DNA of 64,000 nucleotides from Prevotellaceae bacterium (GTDB taxonomy: Bacteria; Bacteroidota; Bacteroidia; Bacteroidales; Muribaculaceae), in contig JAETNS010000001.1 of assembly GCA_021772015.1 (NCBI GenBank), positions 1 through 64,000 of the forward strand. Reading direction: 5' to 3'. Shown here one piece after another: positions 33,830-42,257 of this stretch. The translations under genes and the position numbers were made by a program. Each line of letters opens with the position of its first letter. Positions within the stretch are counted from its first letter, which is position 1. The notes below the pieces were generated by a model. It saw only the letters and a list, made by a program, of their open reading frames with translations, searched no databases and was not told where the DNA came from.

Positions 33830-35281
33830 ATGGAATATAAGACTATATCTCGCCGTTTCAAGCATCAGGTAGCCATCAATCCCGATTGTGTGGCCATTGT
33901 AGAGGACAGTCGTCTTTTTACCTACAGGCAGCTCGATGAGCTGTCGGATGGCATTGCGTCTAAGTTCCCCGCAGGAGAACATGGCTTTGTCGGGATCGTG
34001 ATGTCGCACGGAGTTGAACAGATTGCCGCGATGTTGGCCGTGTTGAAGTCGGGATCGGCATACGTTCCCGCGGAGCCGTCATTGCCAAAGGAGAGGATTG
34101 ACTACATGATGCGTAACGCCGGAGTCTCCTTTGTAATTGACGATGAGTTTTGCTGCAATCTGCCGGAAAAGCCGTCTGTAATAACAGACAAGTCCAAACC
34201 CGATACCCCTGCCTATGTGCTTTTTACCTCCGGCACGACAGGCCGACCGAAAGGGGTGGTAATTGCCAACCGCAGTGTTGTCAACTACGCCGAGGCATTT
34301 GAGAGGGAGTTCCATACCTCTGCGGGAGACGTTATGCTGCAATATTCCGTATGTTCGTTTGACATATTCGTCGAGGAGGTCTTCACGACATTGCTCAACG
34401 GAGCGACACTTGCAATTCCATCGAAAGGGATAATGGAGGGCGACATCAAGGGGCTGATGGATTTTGTAACCCGTCATAATGTGACGGTGATAAGCGGCTT
34501 CCCATATCTCCTTGCCGACATGAACAAGCTCCCCTCTATCCCCTCTTCATTGAGACTTCTTATCAGTGGCGGTGATGTAATACGTTCAAGCTATATTGCA
34601 AATCTCAGGAATAAAGGGGTGATGATATATAACACTTATGGTCCGTCGGAAACGACAGTCTGTGCTACATATTACCGGATTGACAATGCCCGGCCACTTG
34701 ACGACGGAACGTTCTCCATCGGCAAGGAGATAAAAAATGTCGAGATAAAGATTCTTGACAGGAATAAGAAGGAGGTCGCCCAGGGAACTGTCGGTGAGAT
34801 ATGTATTTTAGGCGAGGGTGTTGGTCTCGGGTATATGGGCAATCCTCCTGAGCAAAGGAATTATACCACAATGTCTGACGGGCGCCGTGTCTATCGCAGC
34901 GGCGATCTCGGTTACAGAATGTCTGATGGAAATATCGCTTTTCTTCGCCGCAAGGATGAGCAGGTGATGATTCTTGGCAAACGTGTGGAGCCTAAAGAGG
35001 TGGAAAATGTGCTTAACGAAGCCCCGGATGTGGAACGTGGCGTGGTGAGAAGTTTTACCGACAAGAACGGGCTGGCATATCTCGCCGCTTATTTTGTGCC
35101 GAAGTCACCGAAAGTGTCGGTAAAGTCCTTGCGCTCGTGGCTTGCCTCCAAACTCACAGACTTCATGATCCCGGAGTTCTTCGTGGCAATGAAAACAATC
35201 CCACTTACCCGTCGCGGCAAGATAGATATGCAGGCGTTGCCCGCTGTCATCAAAGAAAACAGTCCGTATGGTGGAATTTAA
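33830..35281 (+). CDS. Stand-alone amino-acid adenylation enzyme (NRPS A-domain type)
   Basis: 483 residues. Adenylation core motifs appear in order: LFTSGTTGRPKG (A3), FDIFVEEVF (A4 with the Asp that binds an amino group), YNTYGPSETT (A5), YRSGDLGYR (A7), RKDEQVMILGKRVEPKEVE (A8) and PLTRRGKIDMQAL (A10 with the catalytic Lys). It would activate an amino acid as aminoacyl-AMP. There is no condensation, carrier or thioesterase domain, as in DltA-like single-domain enzymes. It heads a three-gene overlapping cluster with an acetyltransferase and an esterase. No carrier protein gene is visible nearby. Confidence 0.85.
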   Translation: MEYKTISRRFKHQVAINPDCVAIVEDSRLFTYRQLDELSDGIASKFPAGEHGFVGIVMSHGVEQIAAMLAVLKSGSAYVPAEPSLPKERIDYMMRNAGVSFVIDDEFCCNLPEKPSVITDKSKPDTPAYVLFTSGTTGRPKGVVIANRSVVNYAEAFEREFHTSAGDVMLQYSVCSFDIFVEEVFTTLLNGATLAIPSKGIMEGDIKGLMDFVTRHNVTVISGFPYLLADMNKLPSIPSSLRLLISGGDVIRSSYIANLRNKGVMIYNTYGPSETTVCATYYRIDNARPLDDGTFSIGKEIKNVEIKILDRNKKEVAQGTVGEICILGEGVGLGYMGNPPEQRNYTTMSDGRRVYRSGDLGYRMSDGNIAFLRRKDEQVMILGKRVEPKEVENVLNEAPDVERGVVRSFTDKNGLAYLAAYFVPKSPKVSVKSLRSWLASKLTDFMIPEFFVAMKTIPLTRRGKIDMQALPAVIKENSPYGGI

Positions 35282-35738
35282 GCACATCACCGATATACCA
35301 ACCCTTATGGCGTGGCGTGAGGAGGTGATTGAGGCCGTGTTCGGCCAATCTCCTGATAAAAAGTTGCTTGACTCCAATCGGGACTATTTTGCACGCCACA
35401 TTGCCGACGGCTCGCATATAGCTGTATCGGCAAGTGCCGCCGGAACCGACATGGGCTGCGGAGGGGTGTGCTTTCAAGAGGAGTTGCCCTCTCCCGACAA
35501 CCCGACAGGCAGATGCGCCTATCTGATGAATATTTATGTCCGTGAGCCATTTCGTCATAAGGGAGTCGGCGAGTCAATCATAAGGTATCTTGTCGGAGTG
35601 GCCCGAAAGCGGGGATGTTTCAAGATTTATCTCGAGACATCGGAAATGGCCGAGACGTTATACAGATCAATCGGCTTCATGCCGATGAAAGGAATGATGA
35701 AAATTGATTGCGAACTCCCTCGGCGGAGTGAAATGTGA
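35268..35738 (+). CDS. GNAT-family N-acetyltransferase
   Basis: 156 residues. The acetyl-CoA loop is readable as REPFRHKGVGESIIRYLVG, preceded by the beta strand CAYLMNIYV, and a final strand GFMPMKGMMKI. It would acetylate an amine, perhaps the product or substrate of the adenylation enzyme. The start overlaps the upstream gene by 14 nt, which points to translational coupling and a shared pathway. Confidence 0.85.
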   Translation: MVEFKHITDIPTLMAWREEVIEAVFGQSPDKKLLDSNRDYFARHIADGSHIAVSASAAGTDMGCGGVCFQEELPSPDNPTGRCAYLMNIYVREPFRHKGVGESIIRYLVGVARKRGCFKIYLETSEMAETLYRSIGFMPMKGMMKIDCELPRRSEM

Positions 35739-35755
35739 GAAATCCGGATTGGATA

Positions 35756-36430
35756 ATGAAACGCAGGATTAAAATTGGCAAACTGGACTGTTTGTGCTGT
35801 AAACAGTCCGAAAAACGGATTGCATACATACTCTATCCGATGGACATGCTGTCTGACTGGATTGAGACAGCGGCTAAGAAATATGATGTCAGCATAGTTG
35901 TTATCACCGGCATGGACTGGGATGATGACCTTACGCCGTGGCGGCTTCCGGGTGTTCCCAAGGGAAGTCCCGCTTTCAAGGGACTCGCCTCTCAATTCCT
36001 ATACACATTGCAGCACACCGTCATACCGAAAGTTGAAAAGCAGCTGCAAATCCACCCGGCAGAACGGGACTTGACAGGTGTCTCGCTTTCGGGACTTTTT
36101 ACTCTCTGGCAATGGGTGGAATGCGACACATTCCTCAACATTGCCTCCTTGTCGGGGTCCTTCTGGTTTGGAGGTTTTACAGAGTGGTTCTGCAAAAACA
36201 TGCCGGCAGGCAAACGGGGGAAAGCCTATTTCCTTTTAGGTGAGCTGGAGAATAAATCAAACGTACCGCAGTTCAGATGTGTGAAGGATGCCACCGTCAA
36301 GATTGTTGACTATCTGGAAGCCCAAGGGGTGAAGGTGAAATTAGATATGGTGCCGGGCAACCACTATCAGTTTGGAATACAACGGCTCGACAAAGCTTTC
36401 AGCAATCTTTACCTGACTGACAGTTTTTGA
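35756..36430 (+). CDS. Alpha/beta-hydrolase esterase (enterochelin-esterase-like fold)
   Basis: 224 residues from the ATG at 35756; a GTG at 35735 overlapping the previous stop is possible. The nucleophile elbow is GVSLSG, and the late His is in VPGNHYQFG. It resembles the esterase/acyltransferase group of PF00756 without a signal peptide, so it is probably cytoplasmic. As the third gene of the cluster it may release or trim the product made by the adenylation enzyme; no direct evidence shows the substrate. Confidence 0.7.
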   Translation: MKRRIKIGKLDCLCCKQSEKRIAYILYPMDMLSDWIETAAKKYDVSIVVITGMDWDDDLTPWRLPGVPKGSPAFKGLASQFLYTLQHTVIPKVEKQLQIHPAERDLTGVSLSGLFTLWQWVECDTFLNIASLSGSFWFGGFTEWFCKNMPAGKRGKAYFLLGELENKSNVPQFRCVKDATVKIVDYLEAQGVKVKLDMVPGNHYQFGIQRLDKAFSNLYLTDSF

Positions 36431-36557
36431 ATTAGATGTTATTAAACCCTCTTAAATCGGATGTTGCATTCCTCTGCCTATTGAAAAGCCGAGATAAACA
36501 TGCCGGACTTCCAAAACCCAATACTGCGACAATTGGGAGGAGGGGATAACAGACAAT

Positions 36558-38066
36558 TTACTTGATCTTGTTTATCCACTCCAATGCCGGAAGGTAGCCG
36601 CTTTCGTAGGCTTTTCGGAACCATTTTTTTGCTTCCTGTTGGTTCTTTTTGACTCCCCGGCCTTCATAATATGCCTCCCCGACTTTCATTTGTGCGTTCG
36701 GATGGCCTTTTTCTGCGGCAGTCAGATACCATTGGAAGGCCACATCCTTTTTAGGGATCTTGTATTTCCGGAAATTGTCGGAATTTTCATAGCAGCTTCC
36801 CATGACAAACGCGGCTTCCACGCATCCGTTGAGATAGGCGAGATTGATCCACCGTTCTGCTTCCTTTTCGTCACGTTTTGTTCCCTCTCCGTCGCCATAA
36901 CAGAGTCCCACGAGCAGCTGGGCCGCAGGAACGCCAACCTGGGCAGCGGTCATGTACTTGTTGAAACTTGCCTTCCGAGCAGTCTTCCCTTGCGCCAGGA
37001 AGTCAAGCCTCCCCTTGGCGATCGCGCCGGCAGGGCTGTCGAGTCTGGAAATACGACTGTAATATTTCCCGGCTTCAGATATGTTTCGGTTCACACCCCA
37101 TCCTTGGTCAAAGCATAGGCCGGTCATTAATATACCATGCGGATCATCGCCCAATGTGGCATAATAGCGTTGGGCTTCGTCGTATCTGCGGATATAAGCC
37201 AGAGAGTCTCCGGTAACGAGATTCGGATGGAGATGTCTGCGATAGGCGTAAAGCGGATCCTCCGTGGGCTTGAAGAAGTTCAGGCGCGTTGGGGATGGAG
37301 TCTCCTGTTGATGGTCATTGGATGCCGTCAATACAGGGATTGGCACGGGCTGTGATGATTGGGAGGCTGCGGGAAGCGTTGAGGGAGCCGCCGTAGTCTC
37401 TTTGATAAGACGTGCGATCACCTGACCGGGAGCCGTGGCGTATAGATGGATCGATCCTTCCGAGGGGTAGTACCCTTCGGCTCCGATGGTGTATTCATAA
37501 TCCTCTTCCGCCGGAGCTTCAAGTTCCCCTTTGCCATTTACAAGTTTGATCACTTTCCGGTTGCAGATCACCATCGCATTAGCAGGCTGCACATCGAAAT
37601 AGATTTTCTGCATTACGGATCGCGAGGCTGCCGTAGGTGCTTGCAGAGTCATGACATAGGTCGCCGACGATGTCGCCGGGTTGAGCTTATGGTCGGAAAA
37701 ATACACCATCAGGGGCAGCGCGTCAGGATGCTTTATATTGAGCATCTTGGTTCCTTGGGTGACATACACCCAATATTCGTTGACGCGGAAATCCTGCTTG
37801 ACGATGTTTCCCTCAAACACAACTCCCGAACGGGGTATCTGGACTTTTATAAGGGCACAGTCTATGCCGTTGGCATCCTTTACAGAGTACCTTGCCCCGG
37901 AAATATCAGACGGAGCAAGCTCGAACCGCTCGACCTTTAATTCCTGAGCTGTTACTCCGAATGAGAACAGTAAACAGCTGATTAAGAGAAAGGATACAAT
38001 ACAGCTTGCTTTTCCGGCTGTCTTTTTGAGAATACGCATGGGTTTATGAATGCTCGATCGGGACAT
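36558..38066 (-). CDS. Secreted Sel1-repeat protein
   Basis: 502 residues. A signal-peptide-like hydrophobic segment (about 22-40) precedes a ~180-residue beta-rich domain with a PEGA-like stretch (YTIGAEGYYPSEGSIHLYA). A Pro/Ser/Thr linker follows, then Sel1-like repeats in the last ~200 residues (GVPAAQLLVGLCYGDGEGTK, HPNAQMKVGEAYYEGRGVKK). Such repeats mediate protein contacts. It starts at the stop of the outer-membrane barrel gene (TGATG overlap), suggesting that the two products work together in the envelope. Function not recognised. Confidence 0.75.
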   Translation of the reverse strand: MSRSSIHKPMRILKKTAGKASCIVSFLLISCLLFSFGVTAQELKVERFELAPSDISGARYSVKDANGIDCALIKVQIPRSGVVFEGNIVKQDFRVNEYWVYVTQGTKMLNIKHPDALPLMVYFSDHKLNPATSSATYVMTLQAPTAASRSVMQKIYFDVQPANAMVICNRKVIKLVNGKGELEAPAEEDYEYTIGAEGYYPSEGSIHLYATAPGQVIARLIKETTAAPSTLPAASQSSQPVPIPVLTASNDHQQETPSPTRLNFFKPTEDPLYAYRRHLHPNLVTGDSLAYIRRYDEAQRYYATLGDDPHGILMTGLCFDQGWGVNRNISEAGKYYSRISRLDSPAGAIAKGRLDFLAQGKTARKASFNKYMTAAQVGVPAAQLLVGLCYGDGEGTKRDEKEAERWINLAYLNGCVEAAFVMGSCYENSDNFRKYKIPKKDVAFQWYLTAAEKGHPNAQMKVGEAYYEGRGVKKNQQEAKKWFRKAYESGYLPALEWINKIK

Positions 38067-38617
38067 CAGAATTCAAATCCAAGCTGCACGGCGAAGCCGT
38101 TGGCGTTACCCTCTTTATAGTTGTATGAACTCATGCTTTCTCCTCCCATATCAAAACTTTGTATCTCGTAGCCTATCCCCAGGCTTAGGCCAAGTCTGTC
38201 ATTAAGGGCATATCTAACACCCACAGAGGGTTGCATATTGAATCCTTCGATATAATTTACGGAATAACCGATCTGAACATTTGCAAAAAAACTGAAACGA
38301 CTTCTCGTGCGCAAGTCATACCTGACATCAGCAAAGATCGGGATAGCAAATTCCTCTGCATAAGTGCAATAATTCATCCCGACACCAGCTCCTACAAAGA
38401 AAGCAGGTGATAGCTGATAGCCTCCTATAAGCTTGAAGGTTATGCGATTAGTGCTGTCGTCATAGTATTGATTGCCATATGAAGAAGAATAAACTTCAGT
38501 GATAGAATTGCCAACGGTATATCCGACATTGAACATTCCCCGGAAACCTTTCGTGGTCTGTGAGAAAGCTGTTACGGTAGAGAGGAGAACAAGAATAAGA
38601 AACAGGTAGCGTTTCAT
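38066..38617 (-). CDS. Small outer-membrane beta-barrel protein
   Basis: 183 residues: signal peptide (MKRYLFLILVLLSTVTAFSQ), then amphipathic beta strands with alternating aromatic and Gly residues, ending in a C-terminal Phe (VQLGFEF) as in outer-membrane barrels. It fits the 8-stranded OmpX/porin-family size. Substrate or function unknown. Translationally coupled to the Sel1 protein downstream. Confidence 0.78.
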   Translation of the reverse strand: MKRYLFLILVLLSTVTAFSQTTKGFRGMFNVGYTVGNSITEVYSSSYGNQYYDDSTNRITFKLIGGYQLSPAFFVGAGVGMNYCTYAEEFAIPIFADVRYDLRTRSRFSFFANVQIGYSVNYIEGFNMQPSVGVRYALNDRLGLSLGIGYEIQSFDMGGESMSSYNYKEGNANGFAVQLGFEF

Positions 38618-38662
38618 CTGATATGATAATGATTGGGTTAGAACTGGGGTTGATTAGTTTTG

Positions 38663-38670
38663 CAAATATA
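38663..38670 (-). promoter_or_regulatory. -7 element of the beta-barrel/Sel1 operon
   Basis: Read leftward, TATATTTG fits TAnnTTTG, about 45 bp before the ATG at 38617. No clear -33 element was found. Confidence 0.45.
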
Positions 38671-38850
38671 GTAACATTTTTTTACATAACCTTGTGATAT
38701 GCGTGTTTTTCCACATTTTTCCATTGCATGTCGTACCATGGTGGAGGAAAATATAGGTGAACAAACCTCCGGATAGAGAAAAATGTTTAACTTTACCGAC
38801 GTTAGTTATGGAGGAGCTTTCATGCTTACCGCCATCAATAAGCCAATATC

Positions 38851-39426
38851 ATGGATATCTGGAGCAAAGAGAAGAGATCAAAGGTAATGGCTCGGATCAG
38901 GAGTCGCGACACCAAGCCTGAACTTATCGTCAGGCGGTATCTCTACTCGCGCGGGTATCGTTACCGCAAGAATGTCAGGGGATTGCCCGGAACGCCTGAC
39001 ATCGTTATGCGCAAATACCGCGTGGCGATATTCATCCACGGTTGTTTCTGGCACGGTCATGAGGCTGATGGCCGTATCCCCACCTCCAACCGCGATTTCT
39101 GGCAGGCCAAGATAGAGCGCAACAAGGCGCGTGACCTCCGCGACAAGGATAAATTGATCTCGATGGGATGGTCAGTGATAACGATCTGGGAGTGTCAGTT
39201 GAAACCTGCTGTCCGCCAAAAGACCCTTTCCGGCCTTGAATACTATATAAACCACAATTTCCTCCGTCTGCAACGCTCCGCGGCATCTAACAAAAAATTT
39301 CCCTTATCCTCTCCTGAGCCATATGTCTCAGAGGAGGAACGTCTCGATTCGGCAGGTTATGCCGCTGCGGAAAATCAAGCTTTCTATGGAATCATGGGAG
39401 AGAACGATGATCACGACCTTCCATGA
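38851..39426 (+). CDS. vsr: Very-short-patch-repair (Vsr-type) DNA mismatch endonuclease
   Basis: 191 residues. The Vsr fold is recognisable: MDIWSKEKRSKVMARIRSRD at the N-terminus, catalytic Asp50 in PGTPDIVMRKY, and the His/Cys site FIHGCFWHGH (61-70). Vsr nicks next to T:G mismatches formed by deamination of 5-methylcytosine. Normally a cytosine-5 methyltransferase gene is adjacent; none is in this window. The C-terminal ~55 residues are extra compared with the short E. coli protein. The gene stands alone, on the opposite strand to its neighbours, and could have been acquired. Confidence 0.9.
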   Translation: MDIWSKEKRSKVMARIRSRDTKPELIVRRYLYSRGYRYRKNVRGLPGTPDIVMRKYRVAIFIHGCFWHGHEADGRIPTSNRDFWQAKIERNKARDLRDKDKLISMGWSVITIWECQLKPAVRQKTLSGLEYYINHNFLRLQRSAASNKKFPLSSPEPYVSEEERLDSAGYAAAENQAFYGIMGENDDHDLP

Positions 39427-39455
39427 TGTAATGAAATTGTCTATATGATAATTTA

Positions 39456-40691
39456 TCAGGAGGGGCGGTAGATGAGGGTCATCGTGCGTGACGGAGTGAA
39501 GATGTCGGCGGCAGTCCGGCGGAGGAGGGCAGGGGTCACTGATCGGTAGCGGGGAAGGATGTCGTCGAGGTCCTCATTATGAATTTCCGCAAGAGCCAGT
39601 GACTGGGCTTTTTGCAACGGACTCATCATTGAGAAGAGACGGTCGCTTTCCAGGCGATTGACACAGCGCGTCAGTTCAGCGTCGCTGACTTCGGTCAGGG
39701 TAAGTTCGAGGAGTTCGTTGTTTATCGCCTCGATGGCGGCTTGTTCGGCTTGCTTGCCGTTGTCGAGCAGTTTGGCACTGATCAGCAGTAGGCCAGGGTG
39801 CTCTGTGCCGAGGATCGACGCGTCTATGTCGGAGAACAGCTTGCCGGGCATGAGCAGGCGGCGGTAGAACCGCGATGACTGCCCGTTGGCGAGAATGTCG
39901 GTCAGGAGGTCTGCAGGGACATATCCCGGCGATTTGTAACTACCCATCGGGTAGGCGATGGTTATGGCCGTCTGGGGTACATTTCCTTTTGCCTCGACAA
40001 GCCGGGGTGAGTCAGGCAGGCGGGGATCCGGGAATGACCTGACGGGTATTTCGCGGCGGGGAATGTCGCCATACCATTTCTCGATGAGTTCACGCAGCTT
40101 GCGTGGCGGGATATTGCCGACCACAGACAAGATGGCGTTGTTGGGGGCGTAATGGTTGTAGAACCATTGTCTGACATCATCCTGAGTGGTCTTCTCGATG
40201 TCATGGAAGTCGCGTCCGATAACCGGCACACCATAGGGATGGTCGGGATATGCCATGCCGAACAGGAGGTGCCCCATGTCGCCATATGGCCGGTTGAGAC
40301 AGACCTCTTTGAACTCCTCGACAACCACAGAGCGTTGTACCTCCAGAGCTTTTTCCGAGAAAGCGAGTGATAACATCCTGTCGCTTTCGAGCCAGAATAC
40401 GGTCTCTATGTTATGGGCCGGGATTATGTTGTGGAAACAAGTGAAGTCATTCGAGGTCCAGGCGTTGGAACTTCCTCCGGCGGCTTGCAACGGCGCGTCG
40501 AAATCGGGGATGTGGATAGACCCTCCGAACATCAGGTGCTCGAACAGATGCGCCAGGCCGGTATGGTCGGCAGCCTCGTCCCGTCCTCCGACATCATAGA
40601 GGGTATTGACCACCGCCATAGAGAGATGCGGGTTGTAGTTGTGTACAACGCGCAGCCCGTTTGGCAATGAAAAACGGTAAGTGTCTGTCAT
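39456..40691 (-). CDS. M16-family zinc peptidase
   Basis: 411 residues, the size of a single M16B subunit. The inverted zinc motif HLFEHLMFGG (HxxEH) is near residue 47, with the downstream Glu in the ERSVVVEEFKEV segment. The two-domain pattern of pitrilysin-type peptidases is visible. No signal peptide is present. It follows a cyclophilin and a small unknown protein in one operon. Substrates cannot be read. Confidence 0.92.
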   Translation of the reverse strand: MTDTYRFSLPNGLRVVHNYNPHLSMAVVNTLYDVGGRDEAADHTGLAHLFEHLMFGGSIHIPDFDAPLQAAGGSSNAWTSNDFTCFHNIIPAHNIETVFWLESDRMLSLAFSEKALEVQRSVVVEEFKEVCLNRPYGDMGHLLFGMAYPDHPYGVPVIGRDFHDIEKTTQDDVRQWFYNHYAPNNAILSVVGNIPPRKLRELIEKWYGDIPRREIPVRSFPDPRLPDSPRLVEAKGNVPQTAITIAYPMGSYKSPGYVPADLLTDILANGQSSRFYRRLLMPGKLFSDIDASILGTEHPGLLLISAKLLDNGKQAEQAAIEAINNELLELTLTEVSDAELTRCVNRLESDRLFSMMSPLQKAQSLALAEIHNEDLDDILPRYRSVTPALLRRTAADIFTPSRTMTLIYRPS

Positions 40692-40727
40692 TTTGGAGGT
40701 TTCTCTGCTGCCTGTCAGAAGGGGATA

Positions 40728-41615
40728 TTATTTTTTAACCACTTTCATGGAAATGATGCGGATATCGTCGAGAGGGCGGTCCTGGGAATTGGTCTGCGCT
40801 TTCTCGATCTTTTCGACAACATCCATGCCGCTGACGACTTCTCCGAAGACGGTATATTGGTTGTCGAGATGAGGGGTTCCGCCGACTGTGGTGTATGCTC
40901 TCTTCTGATCTGCAGTCAATGTGGCGGGATTTTCGGCGGCTTTCTTTTCGGTTATCGCCACAAGTTCATCCTGAAGGGCTTGGAGAGATGCCTGGTCGCG
41001 GTTCTTGCGCAGGGTGATGATCGAGTCGCGATGTTCCTCGGCCAGTTTGTTGAAGATCTCCTGTTTCCGGGCCATCTGCAGTTGGCGTTCCATCTGCTGG
41101 AGTTGCTGCTCGTTATATGCCTTGCCTGTCACAATATAGAATTGCGACCCGGAGGAACGGCGTTCGGGATTAACCTGATCCCCCTGTCGGGCGGCGGCCA
41201 ATGCTCCACGATGGTGGAAGTGGCGGGGATAGACGATTTCCGCCTCAAGGGTGTAATCGGGGCCTCCCGCTCCGAGACGGGCGTTTTCTGTGGCGTTTTT
41301 GGAGTCGGGATCGCCTGTCTGCACCATGAATTCATTTATGACGCGGTGGAAAAGCACGCCGTCGTAATATTTCTCCTTTACGAGTTTAAGGAAATTGTCG
41401 CGGTGAATGGGGGTGTCGCCGAAAAGACGTATGCGGATATCTCCGAGTGAGGTCTTGATATCGACCAGAGCGTCTCCTTTCTCGATGACAGGAGCTTCGG
41501 ATGTGAGCTGGGAGGTCATGATGACTTTTGATTTTGTTCTGGAATATGCATATCCTCCGACGAGAACGACCGCGATGGCTGTCAGGAGGGAAATGATTAG
41601 ACGTTTGCGGGTCAT
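40728..41615 (-). CDS. Cyclophilin-type peptidyl-prolyl isomerase with an inserted helical segment
   Basis: 295 residues. A single N-terminal membrane anchor (about 5-25) places it in the periplasm. The cyclophilin core has NFLKLVKEKYYDGVLFHRVI, FMVQTGDP, SSGSQFYIVTGKAY and NQYTVFGEVVSGM. Between the last two lies an insertion of ~75 charged residues (about 175-250) predicted as helical. It likely assists protein folding in the periplasm. The insertion is present in related Bacteroidales proteins as far as I recall. Confidence 0.92.
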   Translation of the reverse strand: MTRKRLIISLLTAIAVVLVGGYAYSRTKSKVIMTSQLTSEAPVIEKGDALVDIKTSLGDIRIRLFGDTPIHRDNFLKLVKEKYYDGVLFHRVINEFMVQTGDPDSKNATENARLGAGGPDYTLEAEIVYPRHFHHRGALAAARQGDQVNPERRSSGSQFYIVTGKAYNEQQLQQMERQLQMARKQEIFNKLAEEHRDSIITLRKNRDQASLQALQDELVAITEKKAAENPATLTADQKRAYTTVGGTPHLDNQYTVFGEVVSGMDVVEKIEKAQTNSQDRPLDDIRIISMKVVKK

Positions 41616-41618
41616 TTT

Positions 41619-41996
41619 TCAGATAGCTGATGTGGGGAACAGACGTTTGTATATGCGCCTGAAATTGTCGTCGCTTGCCGACAACTCCGCCGCGCGGTCG
41701 GCGTAATCCGGGCCATACATCTGGCGCAGCATGTCGCCAAGGTATCGATGCTCGCGGTCTTTCTCGATCCCGGCCTTGATCAGCCTGTCGATATGCGGGG
41801 CGAACATCTCCGGGTCGATGGCAAACAGATACCGGGCTGCAGAGATCACGAACTGGCCGGTAAGGTCTACCCTCTCCATGTTCTCGACCAGCCAGGGGAG
41901 CTCCGGCTCGACCGTGTCGATGTGGTTCGCGATATATTCGTAGGTGAGGAGGCCGTCGGAATCGGCGGAGAGCCTCTTCTTTACATCTTCTTCCAT
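41619..41996 (-). CDS. Conserved hypothetical protein
   Basis: 125 residues, soluble, predicted mostly helical, acidic, with no signal peptide or cysteine motif. I do not recognise a family. Its stop lies 3 nt before the cyclophilin ATG, so it is translated from the same transcript. The -7 element at 42059-42066 would start this operon. Confidence 0.6.
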   Translation of the reverse strand: MEEDVKKRLSADSDGLLTYEYIANHIDTVEPELPWLVENMERVDLTGQFVISAARYLFAIDPEMFAPHIDRLIKAGIEKDREHRYLGDMLRQMYGPDYADRAAELSASDDNFRRIYKRLFPTSAI

Positions 41997-42058
41997 AGGA
42001 TGACGGATAAGCGATGGTTCAAATAAATCAGGGGAGCCAAAAGGGGCATACCCTACTG

Positions 42059-42066
42059 CAAAGTTA
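42059..42066 (-). promoter_or_regulatory. -7 element of the cyclophilin operon
   Basis: Read leftward, TAACTTTG matches TAnnTTTG. The -33 region falls at the edge of the inverted-repeat element (42080-42253), so that insertion may have supplied or altered it. Confidence 0.55.
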
Positions 42067-42079
42067 GCATTTTATTTTA

Positions 42080-42253
42080 GAAGTCATCTAAACTTTTTTC
42101 TTCACAGCGATTTTTAGACTGTTTTTGGTCAGTTTTAGCCGAATTTGAGGTGAGCGATGCGGGCATCGCGACCGAAAATGAAGATAAAAAATGACCAAAA
42201 AGAGGCAAAAAGCGCAAAGAAAAACCTGTTTAAGAAAAAGTTTAGAGGACTTC
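42080..42253. mobile_element. Non-autonomous inverted-repeat element, copy 2 (full-length form)
   Basis: 174 bp with ~22-bp terminal inverted repeats (one mismatch and one extra T against copy 1). The flanks are TTA on both sides, a possible 3-bp target duplication. Inside are a second inverted repeat, TTTTTGGTCA (42122-42131) with TGACCAAAAA (42192-42201), and a central hairpin GCGATGC-GG-GCATCGC (42154-42169). Copy 1 at 31284 lacks exactly 42151-42205. It has no coding capacity and no transposase is in the window. Confidence 0.75.
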
Positions 42254-42257
42254 TTAA

